Source: Tigriopus japonicus (lineage: Eukaryota; Arthropoda; Copepoda; Harpacticoida; Harpacticidae). Taken from it: a DNA stretch of 64,000 nucleotides. Shown here piece after piece: positions 11,528 through 23,300 of the stretch. How positions within the stretch are numbered: position 1 is the first letter of the stretch; each line of letters begins with the position of its first letter. The position numbers were made by a program, and so were the translations under genes. The notes under the pieces are model-generated. The model saw only the letters and a program-made list of their open reading frames with translations. It was not told where the DNA came from and made no database searches. Where the stretch lies: contig CM021318.1 of the NCBI GenBank assembly GCA_010645155.1, positions 579,552 to 643,551 on the forward strand. The letters are read 5' to 3'.

Positions 11528-14500
11528 CTAAAAAGAGGAGAAGAAATGGAACGATGAAAAACTACTCATCATCTTATTTCATCTCAGAGAAAACTTGATG
11601 ACAACTCTCAAATGACTGATCACCTCGTAAATGATAAACATGTGACAGCCTTTTAAAGACCCTGTAAGGGGGTCCTTTGAAAGCCGAGAGAAAAAGAAGT
11701 ATTTCCCTGATTCTTCTTTACGAGTCAGGAACTTTTTCTATTTGATTGCAAGCCTCTAGTGGCCTAGAGTAATCCTCTTCAGGAGGATATCAATCAATAA
11801 ATCAAATTTTGAGAGCTAATATTCCGGCTTCCACAAAAGGAAGGTCTTTTGAATGCACTAATACACCACTCACCCAACGAGTTCCCTGGCAAAATCAAAG
11901 GAAATGAGCTACCTGACTTTGCTTCAAGCTACTATTCTTTCTCACTCTCTTTCCCGCTTACTCCTTTTCCTTCTTCATTTGAGTTTGATTGTATGAAACT
12001 CCACGTTCTTTGTGCGTGGCCATCGGGGTACAATTTAATTCGAAGGTCTAGGGAATCTGAACCCACATACTCTCTGAGACCTACCCATAAATCCCGAGCA
12101 GTTCTCGTCGCCGCAATTACAGTAAGTTCGATATGTGACTCCTCCACCCCAAAAGCCTCCCACACCCATGGATCCGACCGGACTTGCTTGCGGTGGGGCT
12201 TCATTAGATCCACCACTCATGTTCACAGATTAAATATTCACCACAACATTAGTGTCCTTCTCTTAAATTAAACACTGGTGTCAAGTCAAAATTGATCCTT
12301 TGAGTGCCTTCTTGAACCAACCGTCAGATCACGTTAATGATTGGTTTTCTTCGACAAGGAGGCAATCACAAGTCCGAATACAATGAGGCTCAAGCCCTTC
12401 AATTAGGGATATGAGTCTTGTATTTAGATCACAACCTTCGAGTTTTGAAGAGGCAAGACCAAATACTCGCCCTTCCTCCCTCAAAAGTGTTCCAAACTTG
12501 ACTGGAACATCCACCAACACACACAAACGCCAGCTATTATAACAAGAGAATATCGCAAGGGATGATCTCGCTCTCTCTCTCGTCACTTTTACTGCTCGCG
12601 TCTATTTCAGTTTGGTGTGTGATTGTGCCATTTGAAATGCATGAGAACATAAACCAATAGAGAACTAGAAATCAGCGCACGGGGAACAAGTGTGTTCCTT
12701 ACGATTGTTCCTTAGCGCGCGCTAACACGGGATTTATGTAGTAGCCTTCACCCAACAGGAGCTTGCCGCACGAAAGCCCGTTCAGTTTCAAAGACCACGC
12801 ACGCAATCTGGACGTTGTCATATATGATAATGGGAGCAAAAAATGCTCGGAGATTTACAGACCTGGAAGGAGCTCTGAGTTCGAAGTGCGTATTCATTTG
12901 GAAATTGAATCTCTTTTCAATTGAAAGAAACCAAGTTGGTTCAAGTTGTAACCAAATCCGATTGTTTGCAGAGAGTCTCATGGAAATAAACTAATGAACA
13001 ACAGAAGCAAGGCAAAGTACGCCCCTTTTTTGGTGGGAAAGAGGCACGTTCTTCAAAGGGCAAAGGGGGAGGGAATCTCCGCGAGAAAACTTTTTTGCCT
13101 CAGAACTCCCCCGAGCAAATGGAAAGGGAGGTGGTGGAGGAGGAGATGGTGTGAGGTAGAACCACCGTGGTGCTAAGGCATCAATCAAAATCAAATAAAA
13201 TATTTGCTACGACCTCTCCTAATGAATGCATTATGACTTTTTAATGTTCATTGGGGCAAAAGTGCGATCTTTGTCGCTTCTGTTTTTTACCCACCTGACA
13301 TGTGCTGCTGAGGTTGTTGTCCCATATTGTAATTTTCAAACATGGGACCACCACCGTTATTACCCATGACTTGATGGTTCTGGCCAATGTAAGACGAGGA
13401 TGAAGACGACGAGGGTGGGGTGTGACCTTCGTCCTCTTGATTGCCCATAGAATGGGGATGATGGTGGGGAGGTTGGTGATGATGAGGATGTGGTGGACCA
13501 GCGTGTTGAGGATTGTGATGGTTGGTGGGTAAACCAGTCCCAGGGGGGCCTGAGCGTTGTCCGCCGGTGTTCAAAACATCTCCCGATGAGTTTGACCCAC
13601 TTTGGGAGTTTTCGTTGAACTTGAGTTCAGGAATATCGGGCAACTCGGAGATGGCCTCCAAATTGTCCATGAACGAGTGGTGATCGTTGTTACCATCGGA
13701 TGTGGAAGGATGACGGTTCTTGTTGAAATTGTTTTTGCCTCCTTCAAAAGGAGATGAGTTGGAAGCACAAAGAGTATGAGGAAGCGGCTCACTTGGCTGT
13801 GGATTTTCACTCTGAATTGTCCTTGAGCCAGCCATACTACCGGTAGATCCGTATCTCTCTGAGAGTTTGGTTCGTCCGGAATCACCAGGGTTGACATTCC
13901 CGACCGCGGAATGAGGGGAGGAAGATGCATGAGAAGACGAAATACTATCACCAGGCTTTAAGTCTTGTTGTTGATCCGCCACTTGGGATGCGAGGGCTGA
14001 GTGTTCACCAGGGTTTTCACTTTTCACAGGATGAGATATTGACGAGGGGATGTTATTACGAGAAGAAGAGGGTGGTGACACGGGCCGAGAGTCTCGGCCG
14101 CTTTCACTTGTCATTGTCCGGTGTGGTCCATTACTATCATAGTCTGACGTCATCTCCTCCTTCTTGGGCACCCTTGGGGAGCCACAACTGTGAGGGGACG
14201 AGCCCGGACCCATGGGGGCTCTCAGCTCAGATCCGGCTGGCTGGGGAGTGTGAGGCGTTCCTCCAGGAGAAAATACACCATGAATGGTCCCGTCAGAGAA
14301 GCCATTATTGAAGTTGCCAGGAAAGCCTCTGGGGGAGAAGGAATCAGGTTGAAATTTGTTATTGAGATCACTTGGGCCTCCGCCCATGCCCATTGGGCGC
14401 CCCATCATGTGGGGTGAGGTCTGGGGGGGTCTCATGAGCCCGTCACCGCAGATGGGGCCTTCACCACCGTCGTGCGAGCCGTGAAGGCCGGGGCCGAATG

Positions 14501-14990
14501 GGACATGAGAGGAAAAGGAACTTGAACCGTGATGCATATTACGTTGATTGGGGGACGAGTAGTATCCCGTCGTGGTGGAGCACATGCCACTGGGTCCAGC
14601 CGAGCTGTAGTACGGGCTAGTTGGGTAGCCTTGTGAGTGTTCGGGGCCTCCACATCCACTGGGCGAGAACGGCGAGTTTTGATTTCCGTAGTTAAGAGGG
14701 GCGCCAGGTGAAGGGACGCCAGGTGGACCCCCATTGGGTCCCGCGCCGCTTCCCGCTCCCCCTTGAAACGGGTTGTTACCCACGCCAGGTCCGTAGGGTG
14801 ATGCGGCCATTTGGGAATATTGGAATTGACTGCCGCCGTCAATCCCACCATTTCCCCCGTAGAACCCTTGGCCACCACCCTGTTGAGGGTGAAGCCCGGA
14901 TGGAGAACCATAATTCATGTTGTGGTTCATCCCTGTTGGCTCATCAAGGGGTATAAGGTTATCGGTGGAAGTCGAAATCGTGGATTCCAT
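9273..14990 (-). CDS. C2H2 zinc-finger transcription factor, three coding exons, about 1361 aa
   Basis: The coding parts are 14990-13291, 12215-12085 and 11527-9273. They join in frame with split-codon phases 2 and 1 into 4086 nt including the TAA stop. The N-terminal 610 residues are low-complexity Gly/Pro/Ser/Asn/Gln/His sequence without a recognised domain. Two adjacent C2H2 fingers lie near residues 834-885 and four more near 1093-1198, with TGEKPY-type linkers between several of them. Such proteins bind DNA in the nucleus, and the flanking disordered regions usually recruit co-regulators. The start is the first ATG after an in-frame TGA about 36 bases upstream. I do not recognise the orthologue with enough certainty to give a symbol; the two-plus-four finger layout should identify it. 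The splice model is my reading of the sequence and is not checked against transcripts. Confidence 0.85.
11528..12084 (-). other. Intron 2 of the zinc-finger gene
   Basis: This intron of 557 bp has a GTAGGT donor and a pyrimidine-rich TTTTTAG acceptor. Nothing else is recognised inside it. Confidence 0.75.
12085..12215 (-). CDS. Zinc-finger factor, coding exon 2 (131 bp)
   Basis: This small exon starts after an AG at 12217-12216 and ends before the donor GTAGGT at 12084. It adds a Gly/Ser-rich stretch followed by a compact segment with cysteines (YCNCGDENCSGFM). The acceptor has a weak pyrimidine tract, but CACTAAT about 30 bases upstream would serve as a branch point. The call rests on both phases fitting the neighbouring exons (phase 2 in, phase 1 out) and on composition that continues exon 1. 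The start of the exon is less sure than its end. Confidence 0.65.
12216..13290 (-). other. Intron 1 of the zinc-finger gene
   Basis: This intron of 1075 bp has a GTAAAA donor and an AG acceptor. It holds a purine-rich stretch near 13110-13160 and no coding sequence that I can support. Confidence 0.65.
13291..14990 (-). CDS. Zinc-finger factor, coding exon 1 (disordered N-terminal region)
   Basis: This exon encodes residues 1 to about 567, starting METIST-like (M-E-S-T-I-S-T). It is dominated by Gly, Pro, Ser, Asn, Gln and His, with a His/Pro run near the end (HPHHHQPPHHHPH). Two short stretches stand out. One is an acidic-hydrophobic segment, ELPDIPELKF, near residues 448-457, which could be a protein-docking motif. 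The other is VKSE near residue 320, which fits the sumoylation consensus (hydrophobic-K-x-E). The exon ends at GG followed by GTAAAA. A second possible donor, GTGGGT, lies four bases earlier but puts exon 2 in a frame that lacks the coding look. The conserved-motif interpretations are inference. Confidence 0.85.
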
Positions 14991-15034
14991 CCAACCATCA
15001 CTTCGAATAGGTTCCTCAGCTTCTCAGCAACACA

Positions 15035-15060
15035 CCTAGAAAACCGCAAAGACAAGATTG
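15035..15060 (-). promoter_or_regulatory. Splice acceptor of a 5'-untranslated exon, zinc-finger gene
   Basis: Reading the minus strand, a pyrimidine-rich run ends in GGTTTTCTAG at 15036, 45 bases before the start codon. The bases from 15035 to 14991 would then be untranslated leader. This is a strong acceptor match and means that at least one non-coding exon and the promoter lie further right, possibly far into the gene desert. I could not locate the partner donor with confidence. Confidence 0.5.
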
Positions 15061-17283
15061 GGTCAGAACAAATCGGTTGATTATTGTATCATAAATTAAC
15101 CTATCGCGGAGACGGAGAAGCAACGATTATTCGTGACAGCACTAAAATATACAGGTGTGAGTAAAACCGAACCGCGAAAAATATCTGTTTCGACAGAAAA
15201 TTTGGTTTGCCCACCAAGATCACTGAAAAGAGTCATTATATTTCTACACACCCACAAAGGATATTGTGATAATGATGAGAAGATCTCATCAAAAATCAAG
15301 CGCTCACAAATGAGTAATTTAAATGGTGGATCACGTGTCTTTGGTCGATCAGCGTTATCAATGTGTTTTTGCTAATTTCCCTAAGATCATTACTTTTGTG
15401 ACCTCAAGACAGCCAAATAATCACATTTTGCACACTTCATTTCAGTTCTTCGCCATTGGACAGTCTTTTCAGTTTATTTGCTTGATTTGAAAGAATCCTT
15501 CTGGAAATTTCTAGAAAGTGCTCATTTTTCCTGTACCTTATTACCGATGTACATATCACAATTCAATAATGAGACAACACATGGCTTGTTCCGTATGGCT
15601 GGAAAATCAAAACCAACAATTATCTGCTTGTGTACTTGAACGTGGAAAGCCCGCGACAATCCAAAAGTCTGGATTAGATCTTGTCATGTACCCGGTTTTT
15701 GGGTAGTTAGAAATGGGTTCATGAACAAATTGGATGATGTTCAAGGTAAACGTTTGATTAAAGGTCAAACCAGTGGTCATTTCCAATTTGTACGTTGCCA
15801 AGAACTGAACACATCAACACTTAACACTTGAATATGGAGCAATCATATGACAGAAGTGTCCAAATAGCCGCCAAGATGTCGTAAATCCCTCCTAGCACAT
15901 TTCGGTGAGTTCCAATGGGTAATTCATGTCATGGGACCTTTTAGATGCACTTGCATAGCTGTCCTTAAAAGCTGTAAGCAAAGCTTTGCATTAGAAGGCC
16001 TTCTCTGAACAATACTATGTACTCCTTACAATGGTGCAAACGAGGCCGCAACAAATAAATGACAATTCTACCTCAGTGTCGATTAAAAGAACAAGAGTGT
16101 GTATAAGAGTGTTCGTCGTCGTCGCCGTTTTACTGTCTTTGATCCTAGAAACTGATAAGATTCTCTGTCATCCCGTCAAGCGAATCATATTATAGTGACT
16201 CTTTGACTCTTGAATAGCAATGAGAGCAAGTGATGATCCTGAATGACACACATGTGGTGCAAGGACAGCGACACCGTGTGTTTCACTATTTCTTCATTAA
16301 AGGTTGAAAATAGATCAGATCCATTCCATAAGGGAATTCTGATCATCAGTTCCCAAACTTTGCTTACGTTCGTTTTTCGACGAACATTCTCCCCTCTTTA
16401 ATGATGTTGTACAGTACAGTACAATACGGTAGAGTAAAGTAAAGTAGGTACTGCAAGTCTTAACAGGATGCTGTTACCGAATCTGCCACGTAAAGGGTTC
16501 TTATTTCCTTGAAATTAATCATCAATTACGTGTTTTCTAATCAAATCGCAGAATATGCTATATGCCGACTCATAATTATGGGTCAAGAACTGTTGAGCTG
16601 AGCAGACTTCCGATTTTGGACGAGGTTTTTTTGCAACAGAAACTTGGTTAAGATCCATAAGTAGATACATTTAGTGATTAGAATGTACCATGTTTTTAGA
16701 TCATTACTTAACTCCAAGGTCGAAGGGCATCTCGAAATTGTTGAAATCAAAGTGAGCTGCTTACTGGTTATGAAATGGACGGCTCTTGTTGAAAGCCATG
16801 GGTCAGTCAGTTGCATCACGAGAATTCACCAAAACCACGCTAATCCGTTTTGAGAGGTGAGGGAGTTGTGACGTCCAAAGTACGGGCAACCGCATTATGT
16901 CATGAACGTGCCCGACGATAGGATACGATGTAATACCAGAAATGACAAAAATGTGCCACAGAAGAGGGGAATCTTTTAGGGTCGGTCCTCTGTCATTGAA
17001 CACGATCATTGAAGCGTCTTGGCTGATAAACACTTCATTTGAAAAGAGCTTCTGGCTTCGGTGGCGGCTTCACCTTCTTTCTACACGCTCTTCGTCTTCT
17101 TTGTCAGGCTTTGATCCTCACTGATTACAAGCTCATTAAGCCAATGTGCAAAACTCTTTTCTCAAGGGTCTATCTGATGACTGACAATAACAAAAAATCC
17201 TTCAGAGCTCTGACTTCTGAGCCCGCACACTACTTTTTTCGTCTTCTGCTCGTTTCCATGCTCGTCGCTCATTGAGAACGAGA

Positions 17284-17393
17284 NNNNNNNNNNNNNNNNN
17301 NNNNNNNNNNNNNNNNNNNNNNNNNNNNNNNNNNNNNNNNNNNNNNNNNNNNNNNNNNNNNNNNNNNNNNNNNNNNNNNNNNNNNNNNNNNNN
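17284..17393. other. Assembly gap (110 N)
   Basis: A run of N, followed by a short (ATCT)n-like tract at about 17425-17466, which may explain the failed assembly. Confidence 1.
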
Positions 17394-20300
17394 CTTTTGA
17401 GCTCCTGGGGGAAAAGCGAATCCATCTACATCTACTATGTACATCTATCTATCTATCCATCTATCTGCCCAGGTGAATTCGTTCGCTCTTGGGCAGACAG
17501 ACTTACTTTTCGCTGGGATCGAGTGTGTTTTCTACACGCGCCACCTCGATCGTAAATGGAAAAGGTAAGTTGGAACAGAGGTGAAAAAGAGATGAGGGCG
17601 ATTTCCACTTCCGAGTGTTGCCATTTTAGACCTTCGAAATTGTCGTTTTTGGCCTTTTGCAGATATACAGTATATAAGCAATGGCAAGTTCCATGCCTTG
17701 TATGGTCGTTCTACGTGTGTAACGTAGTGCGGTATGCTGTACATCAACGCCTAGTTGGCAACCCTTTACCAGATCTGCCGCAAGGTCCATCTAATCTTAG
17801 GCGGGGAGAGTTCCATGATAAAGAACGAGAAGAAATGAGAGGAGGTCTTGAATTCCCGCCCATGTCTGACATCTCAAGTCTCGGCCGTGGTAAGACACAC
17901 ACGCCTAAGCGATCATGTCTCTGACAATCAGTTCCTCTACTTTATAATGACTAAAACACACTACATACTTAAATTGGGCTTTAACTTCAGTGAATCGTCA
18001 TTGTCTTTTGAAAAGTAGAATACAACTGAACGCAATCAGTTACTGAATAAATACTGACAGTTTTGTTGCAGATATCCAAACTAACTCTGTGTTTTGTTTT
18101 GTATTGTATTATCATATTTTCCGCGTTTCTGGAATGCGAGGAAACCTTAGTGTTTCTAAAATGCTTGATCGACTTCGATCGAAAGAAGCGTTTAGCAGAA
18201 AAAAATGCAAAATGCCCCCAAAGCTAGCACAATCGGGTGACTGGACGGTACGTATCTCGTGATAGTTTATGAACTCCGCGGAGACGATTCGATGAGGAAT
18301 TTTTATGTGCCAGCTTTTCGGTGCGATCCATGTTCTTCAAAGTCCAGACTCCATAGACTCATTATCCAAATGATGGCCATTGATTTCGAGCAGAAATCAA
18401 TCATGATTCTGTACTCTGCGTCCGAACGAGGTGCGCCAAAGAAACTCTGTTAACCTTTGTTCGAGGCAGGAACTTTCGAAAAGGCCGTGCAGAAAAATAT
18501 AGAGCGAACCCGGTCAAGAGAACAAAAGCATGTTATTGTTGTTTGTTTGTGGATATCCGATCAATGACCATCCGAATTACAAGCTTACGAACAGATGACT
18601 TGAGCACGAACAAGTTGACGAGATTTTGGCAATTTGAGCATGAATGGGGTTATCTAGTAATCTCTATGCAACATTGCCTTCTCTCTCTCTCATTCATACA
18701 TGCTAAAAGCAGGGAGGCCAGTAGGTCTACGTATACTCAAGTATGCATGTTTTACGTACTTGAAAGACGGCTGAACGACGTTCGGGATGGAATTGGGAGA
18801 ATTTCACGACTGCTTAAGTAAACCCTCAGATCTTTGTCCCGACACTTTTGCCGACGAGAGCAATTTCCATCCCTCTCGGTTGGAACAGGAACCTGTCGTG
18901 GATCATGGATTGCTTCGAGGGGTGAGTTCAGACATCAATCTACACAAATGCCCAGCCCAATGAGTGCTTTAATAAAAAAGCATATTCGAACAATTGCAAC
19001 TGGGGCAAAGGTCGAAGACCATATCCCGACTTGAATATTTACATGGAAAGCGAAAGCAGTCTCCAAAATCCATGGATCGTTTTCGATCAGCGTTGAACGA
19101 GAATGTAATGTCCGCAGGACACACCTGGCTGGAGCTAATCAAAAAGTGAAGTGTTCATGAGACAAGACAAATCCAACAAGTTCACGGACGGGATTATAAC
19201 GCACTTATTCCCGATTCGCTTGAGAACAATTCTCATACGTGGATCACGGGTCTCTCGTGACCCGGTTGATCCACAAATATGAGGTTGTGCATATGGACAA
19301 TATGTACGTATATACAATAATTAAGAAGATCCACACTTGACACAAAGATTTTGGACAATGAAGAGCCACATGCGAGAATTGGTTATTGGCAAAGCATGTC
19401 CTTCAAGTATTTTGTACGTACTGTGGTGGGTGTTCATGTCAAGCCGGTAGGTTTTAATGTGGTCCATTGTGATTGAGGTACGAGGGATTATCTCTTTTCC
19501 CTTTTTTTCTACTTTACGAATGTACTCGCTATAAATCTGTTTTGATTTCATTAGGAGAAAGTGAAAAATCGCCGGCATTCCACATTTAACGATTGACCGT
19601 CTTGAAAAGGAATCCTTTAAATTACCCCGAATGACAAGCATCTCAATGAAATCAAGCTCATTCAGAAGTGCTCGGCGAAACTATTCATAACTCCCAATCA
19701 ACATTGTCCACCATGAGATTGTTGAGGATCCATCTTTGAGTAGCCCTCCCTGGCATGAGAAAAATATACAATAAAAAAAAGTTATACTAAAATGAAGAAT
19801 TGATTTAAATTTCTGCACTTGACGATGCCGGTTGAATTCCAGCTCGATGCATTTTCTTCTGTCTCGGATTTTTGCGTGAAAACTTGAGCCCCACCAACGA
19901 CAGAATCTCCTCGTCGTTAGACTGGTGTAAGCGGATTTGCCTTCAGATTTTGTTCTGCCAATTATGTAAAGCTTGATAGTTGGTGTAGTTAATTAAAGTG
20001 TTGTTTGTTAAGGGTCTCAATTTGAGTCGGATGTTTTTGCACCTTGTTATTCCCTCGGTTTCCAAGACCGAAACGAGCGGAAAAAAGGCGAGAATCAAGG
20101 TGATGCCGACTAGGACTTTCTCACTTTGTTTTATGGGTTGTCTTCGAAGATTTAGGTTTGACTGCTGAGCACACCTTAGAGAAAGAGAGTGATTGGGTAG
20201 GTAGACGTAGTCAACAAAGTAGCAGCAAAAGTACGTGGAAGGTGTTTGTGAGTGAATGCTCAATTGTTTACGCCTGTCCATGAGATACTCAGTCAGGGAT

Positions 20301-23300
20301 CAATTCAAGCTTGGCCTCGCCAAGATGGTCGTCGTCCTTTTTTTTCTTTCTTTTCGACGACGACTAAGACGAGTCGTCGTATCAATGATCTAATATCCAA
20401 TTTCAGCCTTCTCCTGTATACGCTTGTTAAACTAGAGAATCATCTAAACACTTGATCCGTAGGTCGTCGTGACTAGTGTACGATCAGTACGAAGGCTCCA
20501 AAATATGGGGTCATTTTTCCGAGATTGGCAAATCGGATCCTCTTCGATTGCCCCGATGAATGTCAAGCACCACTTTGTTAGCCAAACAACAAAAGGTTGT
20601 TGTCTCCGCATTAAGATGTCTTGATAGCTATTCGATCATTCACTACTCGTGTTAGGTAGATTTGTGTGTGCGTGAATGGAGCTGGGCTTTCAGACAAGGC
20701 GATGAGTGAGAAGTAGACCTGGGGGAAACTCATTCCCTCTCTCTCTCTCTACCTCTTTTGCTCCTGTCATACTGGGTTTGAACCCTTTATTCTCCTTCAT
20801 TTTCTGCATGCCTACAGTTCTAACTTCATTCAATGTCAATGTAAACAATGCTTAGCACTCAATTGACTAGGGAGGAGTGTCTCAAAGACCAATGAATGCC
20901 ATGGATCGCTTCTGGATTCTCATGTTGTTGAGCTTCTCCGAAAAGGCGATTGTTGGTGGGTGTGTGCGCCTGTCAGTCTACGTAGGACTGTAGTCGGTCT
21001 CCACGTTTTTGCCTCGCTTAAATTGCGAACTCGTTAGACTTCAAGCTTGAACACATTCAATGAGGAGATCTGCTAATCTGCAAGAAGCCACCACGAACGC
21101 CACTTCTACTACTACTTCTGCTGCTATTTATCGTGGAACTCGTGCTGCTGATTTGCTCAGCAAAGTCAGGAAGACTCGTTTTTTTCCTTCTTTTTCTTTT
21201 TGGTGGGGGGTTGGACGGGTGGCTGCCCAGCAAAAGCCAGTCATCTCTCCATCTTATTCATCTCTCTTCGGTGTCTCTTTTGCTCGCTCGTACTCTTTTT
21301 CTCGTGGTTCAGTGCTCCGGGGTGACAAAAAAACTGACTCATCTCTGTCGTGTCGCGTGGCAGGCAGGCAGGGTTCCTGTGTCTAGGGTGGTGTCCACAA
21401 CAAAGAGGTGACCCTGAACGGTGGAACAGATTCAAGCCAGGGTTTCCTGGGTCACCTGGAACTTGAGGGTGAACAAAAGCAACTGGGGAAAAAGCACCAT
21501 GTCGGCGCAACCAAGGAGCATAAAACACTCGCGGAATTTCGGAAATTGGATGAGATCCACCGGGTCCACGACAAGAAAAGGAGACGAACCTGTTGGTCCA
21601 TTCAGCACAGCGATCCACAGCATCCAGCGACATCGAGGAGGTATTTGATATAAGAAAAGTATCATCATCAATGTTGTTTATCTATTCATGAGAATGGAGA
21701 ATGGGATCGGAAGCTGCTGGGTTCTATTATGAAAGTTATTATCGGAGACAATTCAAGAATATTCCCTTCCGATATTGAGACACCTTTTCCTCTTGGAAGG
21801 AACCTCCAGAAAAAGCCCCGCCCAGAGAACAAGGGATCGACATCAAATGGCGATTCCGGATTTGTTTGTTGTAGAAGGTAGAGTGATTGTTATTGCTCTT
21901 GTTCAGTCTTTCTCGAAGGTCGGCGGCGGTCGTCAGGGATTCATTCCGAAGTATTGGTCCTTTAAAATGTCAAAGAAACAATCCGCTCTTCTCATTCTCT
22001 CTACCAACACGAAATCATCTTCTTCCGCTCTCTTCTTCTTCTGCTTCTTCATTGGCCCTAAAATATTCCTTTTAAATATTGCTCTTCGTTTTCGTTGAAC
22101 TTTAAATTCATTAATCATGAGTCGTCTATTGTCTATGAAGCAAAGTCTGATGTTTTTGCTTTGAGGCTCTCATTTTCGTTTGGTTGCCCGACCACTTGTT
22201 TTGCACTTTTCAGTCGAGATTTTCAATCGTTTTAATGAGAGCGACCGTTTCATTCCCATTAGTAAAGAGACACTTTTACATCGAATAGAAAGAACACGGG
22301 AATATTTCAAGCCATTTTTGCACAAGTCACATGAGCTAATCATATCTGATAATCTCGCACGAAGAGGTGTGTATTGCACATTTTGCTTATGACGCGCCCA
22401 ATATTTGCCAAATCAAAAGGTGATAAATACATACAAGGACCACAGCGAGACGAAAAAGCCAACCTTCGAAAGCTCTTCTTACGTGTCGTGTCGTGGTCTT
22501 CTGCGCGTCTTTAAGTAATCATATTAGTGTTATTCGAATAACCCAAAGTTCATCGTTTTGATCCTCTTAGATCATCGGAACTTTGGAGCGGATTAAAGTT
22601 GGCATTTCCATGACAATTGTGCCGATCTCCTCCTTCTCCACCTCCACGAATCTTTTCAGAGAAACACAAGCCAATCAAGCTAATATCTATCCCGCTCTCG
22701 GGGAACGAGAACCAGCAAGAACATGATGATCTTCATAACATTCTCTCGATCATCTTGGCAACCAAGGTTGACGAGCAAAACATTGAAATTGAGAGAGCCA
22801 TGATTAAATTCATAGCCTTGATTGAATCGATGAATCGCAATACCGGAGCCGCTCCAATCATCGGTTTTAAAATCGTACAAAACGGGAGAAGTGGGCGTGA
22901 GTACGTCCGAGGTGAAATAAAACGCGAAATCTTGTCATCTTGTACAGGGACAACCATATAGTAAATCTTGAGATCCACTTGTTTTTTGGGATTTTTTGGG
23001 GTATACTTCACAATCTACATTTGTGAAAACTGATTTGCAGGCAGCCAAACGAAATTAAAAGTGTTTTTTCACATGCACAACTTGTCCGACATTTGTTTGC
23101 TAAGGGTTTCCTTTCGGTTTGACCGATATTACCTGAATTTTAATACTGTAATATATATGACTGGACCGAGCACGAGCATATAAATAAGAGCAAGGCGGGA
23201 ATACTACACTCTTGCTCATGGTTCCTGAAAGGAGCAATTATTGGAGGAAGTTCTATTTGTCCTTAATAATGCCTTGTACATTGGGAAATCTAGCTGATCT

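Noticed and set aside
20769..20781. Minus-strand box B-like GGGTTCAAACCC
   Set aside because: The upstream sequence does not fold as a tRNA and has no box A.
21241..21653. Overlapping frames of 80-130 residues on both strands
   Set aside because: No codon or domain evidence favours any strand; possibly an untranslated exon, but unsupported.
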